From NCBI GenBank assembly GCA_949987705.1, contig OX465281.1, positions 178,512,516-178,576,515 of the forward strand: a DNA stretch of 64,000 nucleotides, read 5' to 3'. The notes under the pieces are model-generated. The model did no database searches. It worked only from the letters and a program-made list of their open reading frames with translations, and was not told the DNA's origin. This DNA comes from Thereva unica (taxonomy: Eukaryota > Arthropoda > Insecta > Diptera > Therevidae). Every line of letters begins with the position of its first letter. Position 1 is the first letter of the stretch. Below are positions 1 through 10,480 of the stretch, in pieces. The position numbers and the translations under genes are program-made.

Positions 1-3000
1 ATAGCCTTGGCCTCGTTTATTCCGTCTGTTACAGATACTTCCATTGTAGCAAACTTAGGAACATTTGTGTTCAATTGCGGACTCAGGGAAAGACCCCCAG
101 AGCTTGTATTTAATCGTATAAGATTCGCATTGTTTCCAGACAGAATTCGATATGTAAGTTTGTCGGTTACATCAGCATCAAATGCTGGTATTCGACCAAT
201 TTCGCCGCTGGGAAAATGATCTCGGAAATTATTGAATATAACTTGGAAATCCTTTAGTATTGGAGCGTTGTCGTTAACATCTGTTACAAGAATTTCTACA
301 TGCACATCATTTCTTAATGGAGGACTCGCCGCACGAATGATTAATTCGAATCGTTTCCTTGTTGATTCATAATCCAATTCCGTCATGGTTAATAGTTGCG
401 CTCGTTCAGATCCTGGTCGAGTTACTAGTGAAAACGAATTCGAATCATCCCCGCCAATGATTGAGTAATGTACAACCGCGTTGACTCCTTCGTCAGGATC
501 ATGGGCATGAATTTCGCCTACTACAGAGCCGACAGGAGAGTTTTCTGGGACATAAAGTGTGATTTTATCTGATTCAAATGTTGGTGGTGAGTCGTTTACA
601 TCTTCAAGGCGAATCTGAACTTCAACAGACGTGCTTAATGGTGGTGATCCTTTATCAACAGCAATTGCAGTAAGGTGATACATAGCCACACTTTCTCTAT
701 CCAGAGCTTTGTTGGTTCTTATGGTACCGGAGGTTGGATCAATAACAAATGATCCGTCTTCTACATCTTTTTCACCAAGCATGTACTTAACTTTTCCGTT
801 CAAGTTGGCATCGGCATCAGTTGCTTGTATTTGGATAACGGATGTTCCAATTAGAGCATCTTCAGGTATAGAGGCTTGGTATAGTGGTACTTTAAAAACT
901 GGCGCATTGTCGTTAACATCTGTAACACTAATCTCTACATCGGTCGTGTCACTTAGAGATGGATTACCACCATCCTTGGCTGTCACAGTCAAAAGATATC
1001 CAGGTGTAGTTTCTCGGTCGAGTAGTGCTGTAGTAATTATAGCACCAGTTTGAGCGTTAATTGTGAAAGGGTCATTAGCTCCAAGTCCATTTACAGTTTC
1101 GTCATTTAAAGAATAAGTAATTTGCGCATTGATACCAACATCACTGTCAGTTGCTGATACAACAAGAATAGTTGTACCAATTGGCGCATCTTCAAACACT
1201 GACGCACTATAAGGTGCGTTTTCGAAGATTGGCGCAAAATTATTGGCATCTGTAATATTAATGTTTACAGTCGCGGTATCGCTTCTGCCTCCCGAATCTG
1301 TGGCTGTAATAGTCAAAATAAATCTTCGCTCCTGTTTGTAATCTAAAGGCTGGGCGACTGTTATTAAGCCTCGTCCGTTTTGTGAAGTAATTGCAAATCT
1401 TCCTCTAGTATTCCCTGCTGTTATTTCGTAATGTAATCGAGAATCCTCATCAGGATCTGTAGCTGTAACTGTTGTAACGGGGGTGCCTTGAGGCTGGTCC
1501 TCGCCGATGGTCGCTTCATAATACTTTGGACTGAATGTTGGATCGTTGTCGTTGACATCTAACACAGTTATAACAACAGAAGAACTAGCTGATTTTGGGG
1601 GAATGCCTCCATCGACGGCAATGACCTGAAATGAGTATCGAGCTTGCTCTTCGCGGTCGAGCTGTTTTACTGTATGGACCCAACCCGTTCTCGGGTCTAT
1701 TGCTAATGGAAAGTTGTCATCTCGTTCGGAAATACTGTATGTGATCTCAGCATTGGCACCCTCATCTGCATCGTATGCTTGCACTCGAATTATATTATAA
1801 CCAATTGGAACACTTTCCATTACAGACTCTTGAAATTGCGATGTGTAAAATCTCGGAGCGTTGTCGTTGGCATCTAGGACATTTACTAGTAGTTGAGTTG
1901 TATTACTACGAGAAGGACTTCCACCATCTTGAGCTCTTATAACCAAACGATAACTTCTGACACTTTCATAGTCTAGAGGTTTAACCAGTGACACTTCACC
2001 ACTCATTGAATCGATTGAGAATTGTGATTGAGTATTTCCTCCAATAATAGCGAATCTAATTGCAGCGTTGTTTCCTTGATCAGCATCGGTGGCTTTAATG
2101 TGGGCGATCACATTGTTTTCATCCCATTTATCTTCACTAACTTGCACTGTGTAAGTCCTTTCACTAAACTGCGGATAGTTATCATTATCGTCTAAAACAT
2201 TCACTACTACCGAAGCACTTGTTGATTTTCTTTCGCTTTGTGGTGTTGCCATATCTGTGGCAGTAACTATTAGCGTATAAACATCCGATGCTTCTCTATC
2301 GAGCGCACTCCTAGTTGATATAACACCTGTTCTGGCATCGATGCGAAAAGTTTGAGCATCTTGTTCTGGAGTTGTCATACCCCCTCCAGTTACACTTTCT
2401 ATACCGTACTCAATTTCCGCATTTTTTCCAGTATCTTGATCAGTCGCTCGAATGGTAATTACTGTTGATCCTACTGTAGCGCTTTCGCGTATGCTAGCTT
2501 CAAATCGTTCAGCTTCAAAAGTTGGACTATGATCGTTACAATCGAGAACGTTCACTTGAAGTGTCGTAGTGCCAGATCTTGGCGGGAAACTATCGTCTGT
2601 TGCAACTACACGAAAGTAATGAACATCCATTAGTTCCCTATCTAAGCTGGATTGAGTTGATATAACTCCTGATCTTGAATCAACTTTAAATAAAGATTGC
2701 GATCTTGAGTCTAATAAAGAAACCATCGAGTAGACAACTGGCGAATCTTCTGGGTCCCGTGCTCGAACTGTTGTTACAACAGCACCAGGAGGCTGTTCTT
2801 CCAGTACAGACGCTACGTATAAGGGTTGTTCAAAATATGGGCTTTGATTTCTTAATTCTCTTCTGACACGACGAGCAATATCTGTATCATTGAATTCTTG
2901 ATAATGATAAACAATCTTCAGTCTATGGTCAGCATCGATTATATCATTCCTATTACAACGTATTCTAAATGTAACTATAACCTTCCACATTGGTTCATGT

Positions 3001-3938
3001 ATACAAACATCTCTGCTAGCAACTAAATCTCGATTTTGAGTTTCTATCTTAAATCGTTCATCGCTGACATCCAAGAAGGTTACTTTGCAATTTTGGCATA
3101 TCGTTTTTGGTAGGAAAGCGTTTAAGCTATTTATATACTGAGACTTCTTAAGGCAGATCTTGTTCCATTTATCGGTGGTATGAATTGCATAAGAAGCATA
3201 AGTTTCTGAGATCCACTGTTTAGCATCAGCGATTTTTCTTCGCATTTTTTGATTAACATTGTTTTCAGTAAATCTTCGTTTACGACTCAAAATTCGATGA
3301 CGCATTTCATTCCATTCTTTATCTTCAAATAAAATGTCGCCATCTCTAAAGTTGGAATAGTTGGTTTGGTTTAATGTGTTTGAATACATCCAGTGATGTT
3401 CGTGTGAGTATAAGTGGTGGTCAGTCCCTAGATATTCGCCATACATTCGATCATCGTCATCTAATTCCAAACTTCTTTTTCTTCTACCAAAGTAGGTATC
3501 TTCATCCTCTTCGAAGTATCTTCCAAACATTTCCATGCGTTTTTCATCGCTACAGTTTCTTCCTGAAACGAATACTCTAAGGGGTAGACTATAATAGTCA
3601 ATGCTACGAAGTTGATTTGACGTTGAGTCCACATAAAATGTGAATAAGGTGGGATAAAATATTCCTTCGCACTCGAGATGCTTTTTAAGTCGAATTTTTC
3701 CATTTTTCTCATCAACTTCTAGTAAATGATGAACGAAATGAGCAGATTTGTGAGCATTGATTTTGTAGTTCCGTTCGGATCCCAATTTGTATACAGATGC
3801 GTTAAATATTACTGTCCCTGGCTTTGCGGATTCGTCAACTATGATCAAGTATGATTTGGATTGAACTATTAGTAAATTCGTTGTAAAGAGGAATAGGATC
3901 GTTGGCAGTATTGTTCGTCCGGGTATACAGCCCGGCAT
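1..3938 (-). CDS. stan: Starry night / Flamingo (seven-pass cadherin, planar cell polarity), first coding exon, partial
   Basis: Open for about 1,312 codons from the ATG at 3936-3938 to the left window edge, where the gene continues. Residues 1-28 form a hydrophobic signal peptide, followed by the conserved start of the mature protein (SYLIIVDE, then GTVIFNASVYKLGSE). Dibasic processing-type sites lie at about residues 152 (RRKRS) and 217 (SRKRR). Cadherin repeats begin near residue 361 (NQSPYFEQ). Linkers follow at about 463 (DCNDHSP), 585 (DDNDNYP), 690 (DANDNAP), 796 (DVNDNDP), 899 (DANNFAP), 1006 (DVNDNAP), 1115 (DVNDSPP) and 1220 (DVNDNAP). That gives eight repeats, and a ninth less regular one ends at VTDGINEAKA, as in Drosophila stan. 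The EGF, laminin-G, GPS and seven-membrane parts must lie to the left. In flies the protein sits at apical junctions, binds itself across cells and recruits Frizzled and Van Gogh. I see no stop or frameshift in the parts translated. Identification rests on remembered similarity that is near-continuous through the repeats. Confidence 0.95.
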   Translation of the reverse strand, partial: MPGCIPGRTILPTILFLFTTNLLIVQSKSYLIIVDESAKPGTVIFNASVYKLGSERNYKINAHKSAHFVHHLLEVDEKNGKIRLKKHLECEGIFYPTLFTFYVDSTSNQLRSIDYYSLPLRVFVSGRNCSDEKRMEMFGRYFEEDEDTYFGRRKRSLELDDDDRMYGEYLGTDHHLYSHEHHWMYSNTLNQTNYSNFRDGDILFEDKEWNEMRHRILSRKRRFTENNVNQKMRRKIADAKQWISETYASYAIHTTDKWNKICLKKSQYINSLNAFLPKTICQNCKVTFLDVSDERFKIETQNRDLVASRDVCIHEPMWKVIVTFRIRCNRNDIIDADHRLKIVYHYQEFNDTDIARRVRRELRNQSPYFEQPLYVASVLEEQPPGAVVTTVRARDPEDSPVVYSMVSLLDSRSQSLFKVDSRSGVISTQSSLDRELMDVHYFRVVATDDSFPPRSGTTTLQVNVLDCNDHSPTFEAERFEASIRESATVGSTVITIRATDQDTGKNAEIEYGIESVTGGGMTTPEQDAQTFRIDARTGVISTRSALDREASDVYTLIVTATDMATPQSERKSTSASVVVNVLDDNDNYPQFSERTYTVQVSEDKWDENNVIAHIKATDADQGNNAAIRFAIIGGNTQSQFSIDSMSGEVSLVKPLDYESVRSYRLVIRAQDGGSPSRSNTTQLLVNVLDANDNAPRFYTSQFQESVMESVPIGYNIIRVQAYDADEGANAEITYSISERDDNFPLAIDPRTGWVHTVKQLDREEQARYSFQVIAVDGGIPPKSASSSVVITVLDVNDNDPTFSPKYYEATIGEDQPQGTPVTTVTATDPDEDSRLHYEITAGNTRGRFAITSQNGRGLITVAQPLDYKQERRFILTITATDSGGRSDTATVNINITDANNFAPIFENAPYSASVFEDAPIGTTILVVSATDSDVGINAQITYSLNDETVNGLGANDPFTINAQTGAIITTALLDRETTPGYLLTVTAKDGGNPSLSDTTDVEISVTDVNDNAPVFKVPLYQASIPEDALIGTSVIQIQATDADANLNGKVKYMLGEKDVEDGSFVIDPTSGTIRTNKALDRESVAMYHLTAIAVDKGSPPLSTSVEVQIRLEDVNDSPPTFESDKITLYVPENSPVGSVVGEIHAHDPDEGVNAVVHYSIIGGDDSNSFSLVTRPGSERAQLLTMTELDYESTRKRFELIIRAASPPLRNDVHVEILVTDVNDNAPILKDFQVIFNNFRDHFPSGEIGRIPAFDADVTDKLTYRILSGNNANLIRLNTSSGGLSLSPQLNTNVPKFATMEVSVTDGINEAKA

Positions 3939-4035
3939 TTTGTATTTGATCCAATTTTTTTTGGTTATTTCTTCATTGGCGCGATTGTAGATTTTTTGGT
4001 ATCATCTGAAAAAGAGAAAACAATTATTGAAGTTT
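3939..4035 (-). promoter_or_regulatory. stan: 5' splice-acceptor and leader of the stan coding exon, with two short upstream ORFs
   Basis: Read on the minus strand, a pyrimidine tract (4009-4035) ends in CAG at 4008-4006. The coding exon therefore most likely begins at 4005, with a 67-nt leader before the stan ATG. A stop (TGA at 4004-4002) lies upstream in the stan frame, which supports ATG 3938 as the start. The leader holds two out-of-frame ATGs: at 4005, closed by TGA after ten codons, and at 3976, closed by TAA after three. The 5' non-coding exon and promoter are not identifiable to the right. Confidence 0.6.
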
Positions 4036-5249
4036 TTCTTTTATAATTTCAATATAAATTTAGGAAGAATTAATTTGGATAGTTTTAATGTCACATGATG
4101 TATGTATGGTTGAAATTATTAAAGGTTCTAGGTTGAAAAGATCAGTCCTTATCGTGCATAAGTTAGAACAATTTAGTGGAAAGAATTTCTGCAATTGAAA
4201 TATACACTGATTGCATTTTTGAACATAAGAATAGGTGATTCATACATTTTAGTGTGCAATGGTTGGATCATTTTGAGGAACCTATAGAGCTGTTCTTGTT
4301 TCCAACTAAAAAATCAAATTGAACAATATCATATAAAACGATCTTATTGAAACTACTTGAAAATTTGTGGCGTATTTGACCAAGAGCCATCACTTTGCCT
4401 TCAATATGCCCCCTAATGCTAATACTACATGAAACCCGAATCCCACATGTTACTAATCGATATGCACAACCACTCCTATCATTGCAAAAATGCTAGGTAG
4501 TATTCTCGTTGGCGAGTGACGTGACTACGAGTGACGCGGTAGAAGAAACTGTCGATTCCTTCACACATATCGAGGAAAATATCACTTCACACGGCACCTT
4601 GCTACAATTAAATACGAATTTAGTCAATTTGCTTGCCAGAAATCTGTAAGATTGACAATGAGCATATCAATTTAAGGTCGAAGTGACACATCTGTCACGT
4701 CACTCGACAACGAGAATAAGGCTGGCAACGGGAATAAAGCTGCATTTATCATTATTTTCTGTTAAAAATAATTAAAAATATTGTAGGCGGAAAAAAGGCA
4801 AGGTATTCAGGTATGCGGAGAGAAGAATTTGTTCCTAATATCGACCAGGGAGATGGACTACTATGAAGATAAACATGGATATGTTTTCATGAGAGCTTGA
4901 AGCTTACTTGAAGCGTACTTCAACTACAAATGTAAATGCAAGGAGCTCGACCGGAACCGATTTAAAAGATTTTTCTGATTGACTCGAGTGCCTTTGCGCT
5001 TAAAAGTTTGAATGATCGGAAATGTACAGTTGCTCAAGAGCTTAAGCACATTTCAAGCTAATATAAGGCTTCAAAAAGGTAGAGCATATACTCGCCCGAG
5101 TTCTTGGGATTCTCAAGCTTTCAAGCACTCAAGCTGTCATGGAAACGCATTAATAGTTTTCTTGTATTACTACGAATATGGAAATTTACATGAATTGAAG
5201 TTTACAATCGAAGATACCTCATTATGTTTGTCAATACTTTGGATTGCAT
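4036..5249. other. Non-coding upstream region of stan (intron or intergenic)
   Basis: AT-rich sequence with no supportable coding region. The short ORF at 5012-5251 has no recognisable motif. The only structured element I see is the short TIR element at 4503-4716. Confidence 0.6.
4501..4718. mobile_element. 214-bp TIR element (MITE) flanked by TA
   Basis: The left end at 4503 (TTCTCGTTGGCGAGTGACG) and the right end to 4716 (reverse complement TTCTCGTTGTCGAGTGACG) form inverted repeats of about 23 bp with one mismatch. Both sides are bordered by TA (4501-4502, 4717-4718), as expected for a Tc1/mariner-type insertion. There is no coding capacity. It lies about 560 bp upstream of the stan coding exon. 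Confidence 0.65.
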
Positions 5250-5450
5250 GAATTCATTTTCGACAGGCACTGAGAATTGAAAAGGAAGGTGTGCTGGTAA
5301 GATAGATCATCGATATGCAAAGATATGCTCGAATGCTCAATACAAGAAACTGGAAACAAGCTGCGGAGCAGAAATACGTTTAGAGGAAGAAGCTGATGAA
5401 GGGCAAAGCTTGAATTAGGCTGTAGAGCTATCGAAGAAGAAGAACAATAA
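5250..5450 (+). pseudogene. 3' end fragment of an RTE-like LINE
   Basis: The stretch from about 5330 to 5448 matches the reverse complement of 26770-26880 closely. It encodes the same peptide (NTRNW.QAAEQK) and ends in the same GAAGAAGAAGAA-type tail at 5436-5448. It is a short, 5'-truncated copy of the LINE at 26759-28855, with stop codons inside. Confidence 0.75.
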
Positions 5451-7119
5451 CGCACACAACATTTTAACAAAACATTTGAAATCATTTTAAAATTTTTGAA
5501 AATTTAATCTAGTTACCGTCGCGATTATACAGGGTGCGGAAAAAGTCTCGGAACGGGTCGATATTTCCTGAAGGGTATAATTTCGTGAAAAAATTTGCTT
5601 CACTTAGAGGGTGGAATCGTTTGCACACAAAACACACCCCCATCCACTCACTCGCTGTGGGGGTAAATCTAAAATTTCAAATGGCAACCCCCATTTTTTC
5701 ACGGATTTTGAATTTCCGAAGAAAAATATAAAACTTTTGTCTGTAAAATGTGTTTATCCGCCCCCCTGCACTCCTAAAATAATCAAAAACATTTAGTCAT
5801 TCATTCATTTTTACTGCAAAAATATACCGTTAACTTACACCGCGCGATATAATTTCTTGTACCGCATTAGCACCGCGTCCGCGCAAAAACTAAACTCAAG
5901 TAATTTGAGGTGGTGCGGACACCTAAACGTGGGGACCGACTGGTAAAATTGTGTTTGTTTACTTTCTCTCAAATGTCAAATTTTGGGCATTCCATCAACT
6001 GCGTTAGTGTGAGTAGGTTCGGGAACTTCCAGGCGTGTAGTTGAGATGGGCTTGGGTGAGGTCGAATCCGTATTCTTCTTTTACATACAAGCAAAATGTA
6101 TGCTCCACTTACAAACACATCCCTGTTAGCCATTGTCATATGTACGTGTACGCGAGGAATGTCTGACTACATGTTGCTCAGGAATAATATCGGTCACACA
6201 TTTTCCAAAAAATATTATGTAATGGGAAATCTTTTTCAGAAATATTATAGGCAAAGTGTATTTTTTGTTGCTCGTTTACTGACACCTTTACAATAAAGGA
6301 AGAACAAATGGCCTCTCAAATAGGCCCCCGAAAAGATATTGCCAGAATTACGATGCCAAGAAGACACACCAGAAAGAAACTCTGCCTCTCCGCTGCCATT
6401 CACAAGAGAGAAACACTCGTTTAATTTCCGTGTAAATGTCCAGCTTTAGTTGAAGGAGAACACACTAGGCAGCTACGTCCTGAAGGCTTAAAAGATCTCC
6501 AGACGTATTAATAATGAAAAAACAGACTCAAAAAGTCAGTTTTTTTCCACCAAACATATGTTTTTTTCATTATTAATACATTTTGGGGGCCATTGTGAGC
6601 ATTGTACGCTTTTAAAATCCACTATTTTTTACTTGTACATGATAGTACAAGGTAGAGGAAAAGTTTAAGCTCTCGAACGTTGATCCGGCATAATCCATGG
6701 ACCAAGAGGAGCGTTTTTACAAGAAGGCCTTTTTTGCAAAAAGTGAAATTTCAAGGAAACTGTTCAATATTTCGCAACAAAAATTACACCGTTTTTTCAG
6801 CTAGCAAGAAGCAATATTTGTACCAATAACAAATATATAAGTGATGTTAAACAAAAGTTAATAACAAATTTAAAAAACGTGATTTTCGACAGTTTTTCCC
6901 ATTTTTCTCTCTATATTTCTCTATATAACTCAATATATATATACATCAATCGAAAGATAATTTGAATAGCTACAACTTTATAGTTTAATTTTTTTCGATC
7001 CGAGGTCACGTTTTTCCTTTATTCGCTAAAAACCGTTTTTTTTAGTTTCCAGAATTTTTTAGGTTAGGTTCGCCATTCCAAATTCCGAAAAAAAACACGC
7101 TATCTCTTTTAGAATTTTT
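5451..7119. other. AT-rich non-coding region
   Basis: No gene seen. CAGGGTGCGGAAAAAGT at about 5530 resembles the end of a Tc1/mariner-like MITE, but I found no matching opposite end. Short ORFs at 5534-5796 and 6096-6296 have no recognisable features. Confidence 0.5.
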
Positions 7120-7320
7120 TTAACCGACTTCAAAAAAGAGGAGGTTACTCAATTCGACGTGTACATAGGTATTTTGTGGTCCGTTTACGCATAACTTTGT
7201 AACCCAATAACTTTTTTGCTTTTTTTCGCTTCATTTGAAGGGGGAGCTTCCCACGGTGGTCCCGTTAATTTTTTTCTAAATTCTGATAACGGAGTTCGAA
7301 GTTAGGCATAAAAAACTGTT
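7120..7320 (+). repeat. Dispersed repeat beginning AACCGACTTCAAAAAA
   Basis: The start TTTTAACCGACTTCAAAAAAG at about 7118 and the text after it (GAGGAGGTTACTCAATTCGAC) resemble a dispersed non-autonomous repeat I know from other insect genomes; I cannot name the family. The same AAAACCGACTT end bounds both arms of the hairpin at 8641-9000. No coding capacity. Confidence 0.45.
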
Positions 7321-7679
7321 AAAATTGGTTCAACCTAAACATTTCATAGGTACCGAACAAATTACTTTATTGTTGTAAATCTGGCAGCAGGCCGATGGGG
7401 GAGTGGGTAGAGCGTAGCATCCTCGATTCAGCGTAGCGTGGGGCAGGCCGGTTGTTTTCTTTTTCTCTTTTTCTTCTTTCTGAAATGATTTATTAACATA
7501 TTGGTCAGCGGCCGATAGTACTTGACATAGCGCAAAGGGCTAGAGAGAAGTAATCTTGTCTGTGGGATCTGTGGGGCTGCGAGTTCGATTCTTCGGCTCG
7601 CGGTGGTTTTTTTTCGTCATAACAATTTTTTTTTAATTTCCTTCTAATTTCCTTTTAATATCCTTGACTTGTATGTGTG

Positions 7680-8020
7680 TGTACTGTAAACAAATGTTGA
7701 ACTTGATTTTGACCCACTTCCATATAACCGATCAATTGCAAATTTTACACATTACGTATAGTTTGCATGACAATATAATCTGATCATTTTGTAAAAAAAT
7801 CAAGATGGCGGTTCCAAGATGGCAGTCGAATTTTGCAATTGGGCTCCCCGACCCCCGAAATGGGTATCAAATGGAAGGGTGTGACAAGTAGAACACACTT
7901 CGCTATGTGGCGTCATTCAAAACCCAAAATAGCGGCCAACACAAAATGGCGGCTTACTTTTTCTTTACAACGTCCTTGTTATGGGTATCAAATGAAAGTG
8001 TATGACGAGTATAGTACAGT
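7680..8020 (+). repeat. Isolated unit of the ATGGGTATCAAATG / AAAATGGCGG satellite family
   Basis: Contains the phrases TTGACCCACTTCC, CATTTTGTAAAAA, CAAGATGGCGGTTCC, ATGGGTATCAAATG and GCTATGTGGCGTCATTC in the same order as one 269-bp unit of the array at 52748-53546, but diverged. A second ATGGGTATCAAATGAAAG follows at about 7981. It is a dispersed single copy, not an array. Confidence 0.7.
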
Positions 8021-8640
8021 AAGCTATCGACTTCACAATAAATATTTCTTTTAATTTCCCCCGAAAAATTTTGTTTCGCATTAAATAAGTTTTTTTTAAA
8101 AATTCGTCCGAAAATATGCAAATACATTACTGCAAAAACTATTTAGCTACTGCTTAGATTTTTTTCAATGGCACGGCGGCGTGTTATACTTCTCAGAATA
8201 GATTTAAAAAGAAGAATCATTCTCGCAATACGTACGCTGCATCGTCGTTTAAACGATACTACGACAGCGTGTCATACTTATCATAAAGGTAGGTTCATAC
8301 GCAACGATTTAGTTTTTTAAATTGTCTGGCGCAAGTCGAATTGTGTAAATAAACTGAGTGCAAATGACGAGTGAAAATTACCTTCATTAGTTATTGCGCA
8401 TTATATTTATACTTATCTACGCGTTATATTATGTTACATTGATTATGATAAGGTCTGAGGAGCAAGTGGTCGAACATCACCAAGACATATTTGGTACAAT
8501 CCAAACCTTTTAGATTGTGTAAGCCGAACAGTTGAGTTCAGAGGCAACGATCTATTTATGCCGTGAGACCTACCTTAATAATTTTTTCTATATTGCCCCC
8601 GAAAAAAATGAATGGACTAAAAAGTACGAAATAAAAAAAA

Positions 8641-9000
8641 TTTTAAAAACCGACTTCAGAAAAAAAACCGCACAAAATGTACAACAAAGGATGAAATAAT
8701 TGTTTGTGATTCTTAACAACATTAATCCAATCAGAATGAATCTAGAAAGAAGAATCACTTTTGAAGACGGTGCGGGTAGTAGTTGACTTTGATTGCACTA
8801 ACTCTTGCTTCGGGAATTGTTTTCATTTATTTGTTAGGCTTATGCCCTTAATACATCACCCACAGGTGTTAGCACCGTCTTCAAAAGTGTTTCTTCTTTC
8901 TAGATCCATTCTGATTGGATTGATGTTGTTAAGAATCACAAACAATTATTTCATCCTTTTTTGTGCATTTTGTGCGGTTTTTTTAAGTCGGTTTTTAAAT
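8641..9000. repeat. Long imperfect hairpin (inverted repeat, ~130-bp arms)
   Basis: Left arm 8641-8773 and right arm 8872-9000 are reverse complements with a few mismatches (shared: AACCGACTT, ACCGCACAAAATG, GAAATAATTGTTTGTGATTC, AGAAAGAAGAA, TTTTGAAGACGGTGC), with a ~98-bp loop. No TSD was recognised. It is probably a fold-back or Helitron-like non-autonomous element sharing its end with the repeat at 7120. The short ORF 8761-9021 is produced by the palindrome and is not a gene. Confidence 0.8.
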
Positions 9001-9040
9001 TTCTTTTTTATTCCTATATGACCATATTTTTTGTTTTCTG

Positions 9041-9890
9041 TTGGCAATTAACGCAAAAACTACATGGAGCTATTTTAGATTGATTGGACTAAGAGGCCTC
9101 GGGCAAGGAAACTCCATATCCTGCTTACTATTTCACATCTTATTAGAAAAAGCGGTCCGGGAGGCACACATTGAAACCAGAGGGACAATTCTAAACAAGT
9201 CTAGTCAGCTAATGGCATATGCAGATGATATAGTCATCATGCAGGACAATGACTGAGACAAAGGAACGCTATGTAGCGTTAGAAAACAGATATAACACAG
9301 AATCTGTAAACGGATACACCTGCTAAGGAACTCAAATTAACAAAGCCAACAACATTACGGTGGGAATTAAAAAAAAAATACTACTAGCGAACAAAACAAA
9401 GAACAAGCAGGACCATCAAATTTAAGTTATACAGAACAGTACTGAACCAGTGTTGATGTACGGATCGGAAGCATAGACGCTCACTAGGCATGACGAGCAG
9501 GTCCTCGGAAGCTGCAAAAGAAAAATTCTCTGCAGGATCACAGGCACAGTAAATTAAAAAGGTATCTGGAGAAGAAGATACAATCACGAATTGTACCAAA
9601 TTTATAAAGAATCTGACTAAACCAAAAGCATCAAGATCCCCACGCCTACGCTGGATAGGACATGTAATGAGAATGTCTGAAGAAACGCTCCAAAAATTAT
9701 GTTCCTCCAAAAACCGAAGGGAAAAGGGCACAAGGAAGACTTAGCAAGATGACATAGAAATGGACTAACGCACAATTGGAAGAGAGTAATACAGGACGAG
9801 AAGAGAACGTTGGAAGAAAATTCTTGAGAAGCCCAAAGCTCACGGAAGGCTGGAGTGCCAATGATGCTGATGATTATCATTATTACGACC
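9041..9890 (+). pseudogene. Decayed RTE-like LINE: RT palm to C-terminus
   Basis: 9041-9256 reads as RT palm: a GLGQGNSIS-type box, then LNKSSQLMAYADDIVIM with an intact YADD. Downstream, broken by stops and shifts, come VLMYGSEAWTLTR-like and KILCRITGT-like segments and PRLRWIGHVMRMSEETLQK near 9640-9700, the usual RTE C-terminal order. It ends in a GATGATGCTGATGATTATCATTATT-like tail at about 9860-9890. Non-functional. Confidence 0.75.
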
Positions 9891-10199
9891 AAATATAAAA
9901 GACATTGTCAATAATCATCAAGCTCCAATTTCGAATTGAATGTATTCTTATAATTAATTTTTAATTAATCTGCAATGAGCATTCTGTTGTTTTTGTAGTT
10001 ACTTTGAAAATTATTAGCATAAACTATTTACACAGGGTATTATTGCTAAGTAAACCTCTTTTAAACTTATTTTATTGCTAGTGTGCCGTCGAATTTTGAA
10101 CTTGTTAAAAGTGTGCCGCAACAGAAAAAAGGTTGATAATCACTAGACACTGGTAAGATTCCTAAACTCAACAGGATGGCTTTTAATATATGTATCTAC

Positions 10200-10480
10200 A
10201 CCAGAGACTGTTAAACATCGACCAAACTTTAGACACACGGTTTTTGGCATCAAAACGACGCGCTTCGAGTAGCACTCGAGTTATCTTATACCTAAACTCC
10301 ACCAAGCTGTGAAGTCGGTTGGCGGGGGCTGATAGTAGGTACTATACATACAAACGAACCGGTGATAGAATTGACCCCTGGGGAACACCGACCAAATATG
10401 GTATCAGGTTTAGATTTAACCCCGTCCAATACTACCTTGATTGAACTGCCAGAAGGAAAACTCTCAATCTAGTTCTTAAG
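10200..10480 (-). pseudogene. LINE reverse-transcriptase fragment (jockey/I type)
   Basis: On the minus strand about 10360-10470 reads IESFPSGSSIKVVLDGVKSK, then GRCSPGVNSITGS. This matches the conserved LINE stretch 'ISVVLDG...GVPQGSILSP' with substitutions. Only this motif region is recognisable; neither end nor any TSD was found. Confidence 0.6.

Noticed and set aside
1..3374. Plus-strand ORFs at 7-219, 709-1053 and 3374-3580
   Set aside because: Antisense to the continuous cadherin coding sequence of stan.
7500..7610. tRNA-like sequence (GAGTTCGATTC with an upstream TAGCGCAAAGGG)
   Set aside because: The putative T-arm does not pair as a tRNA T-arm and no related copy was seen in the window.
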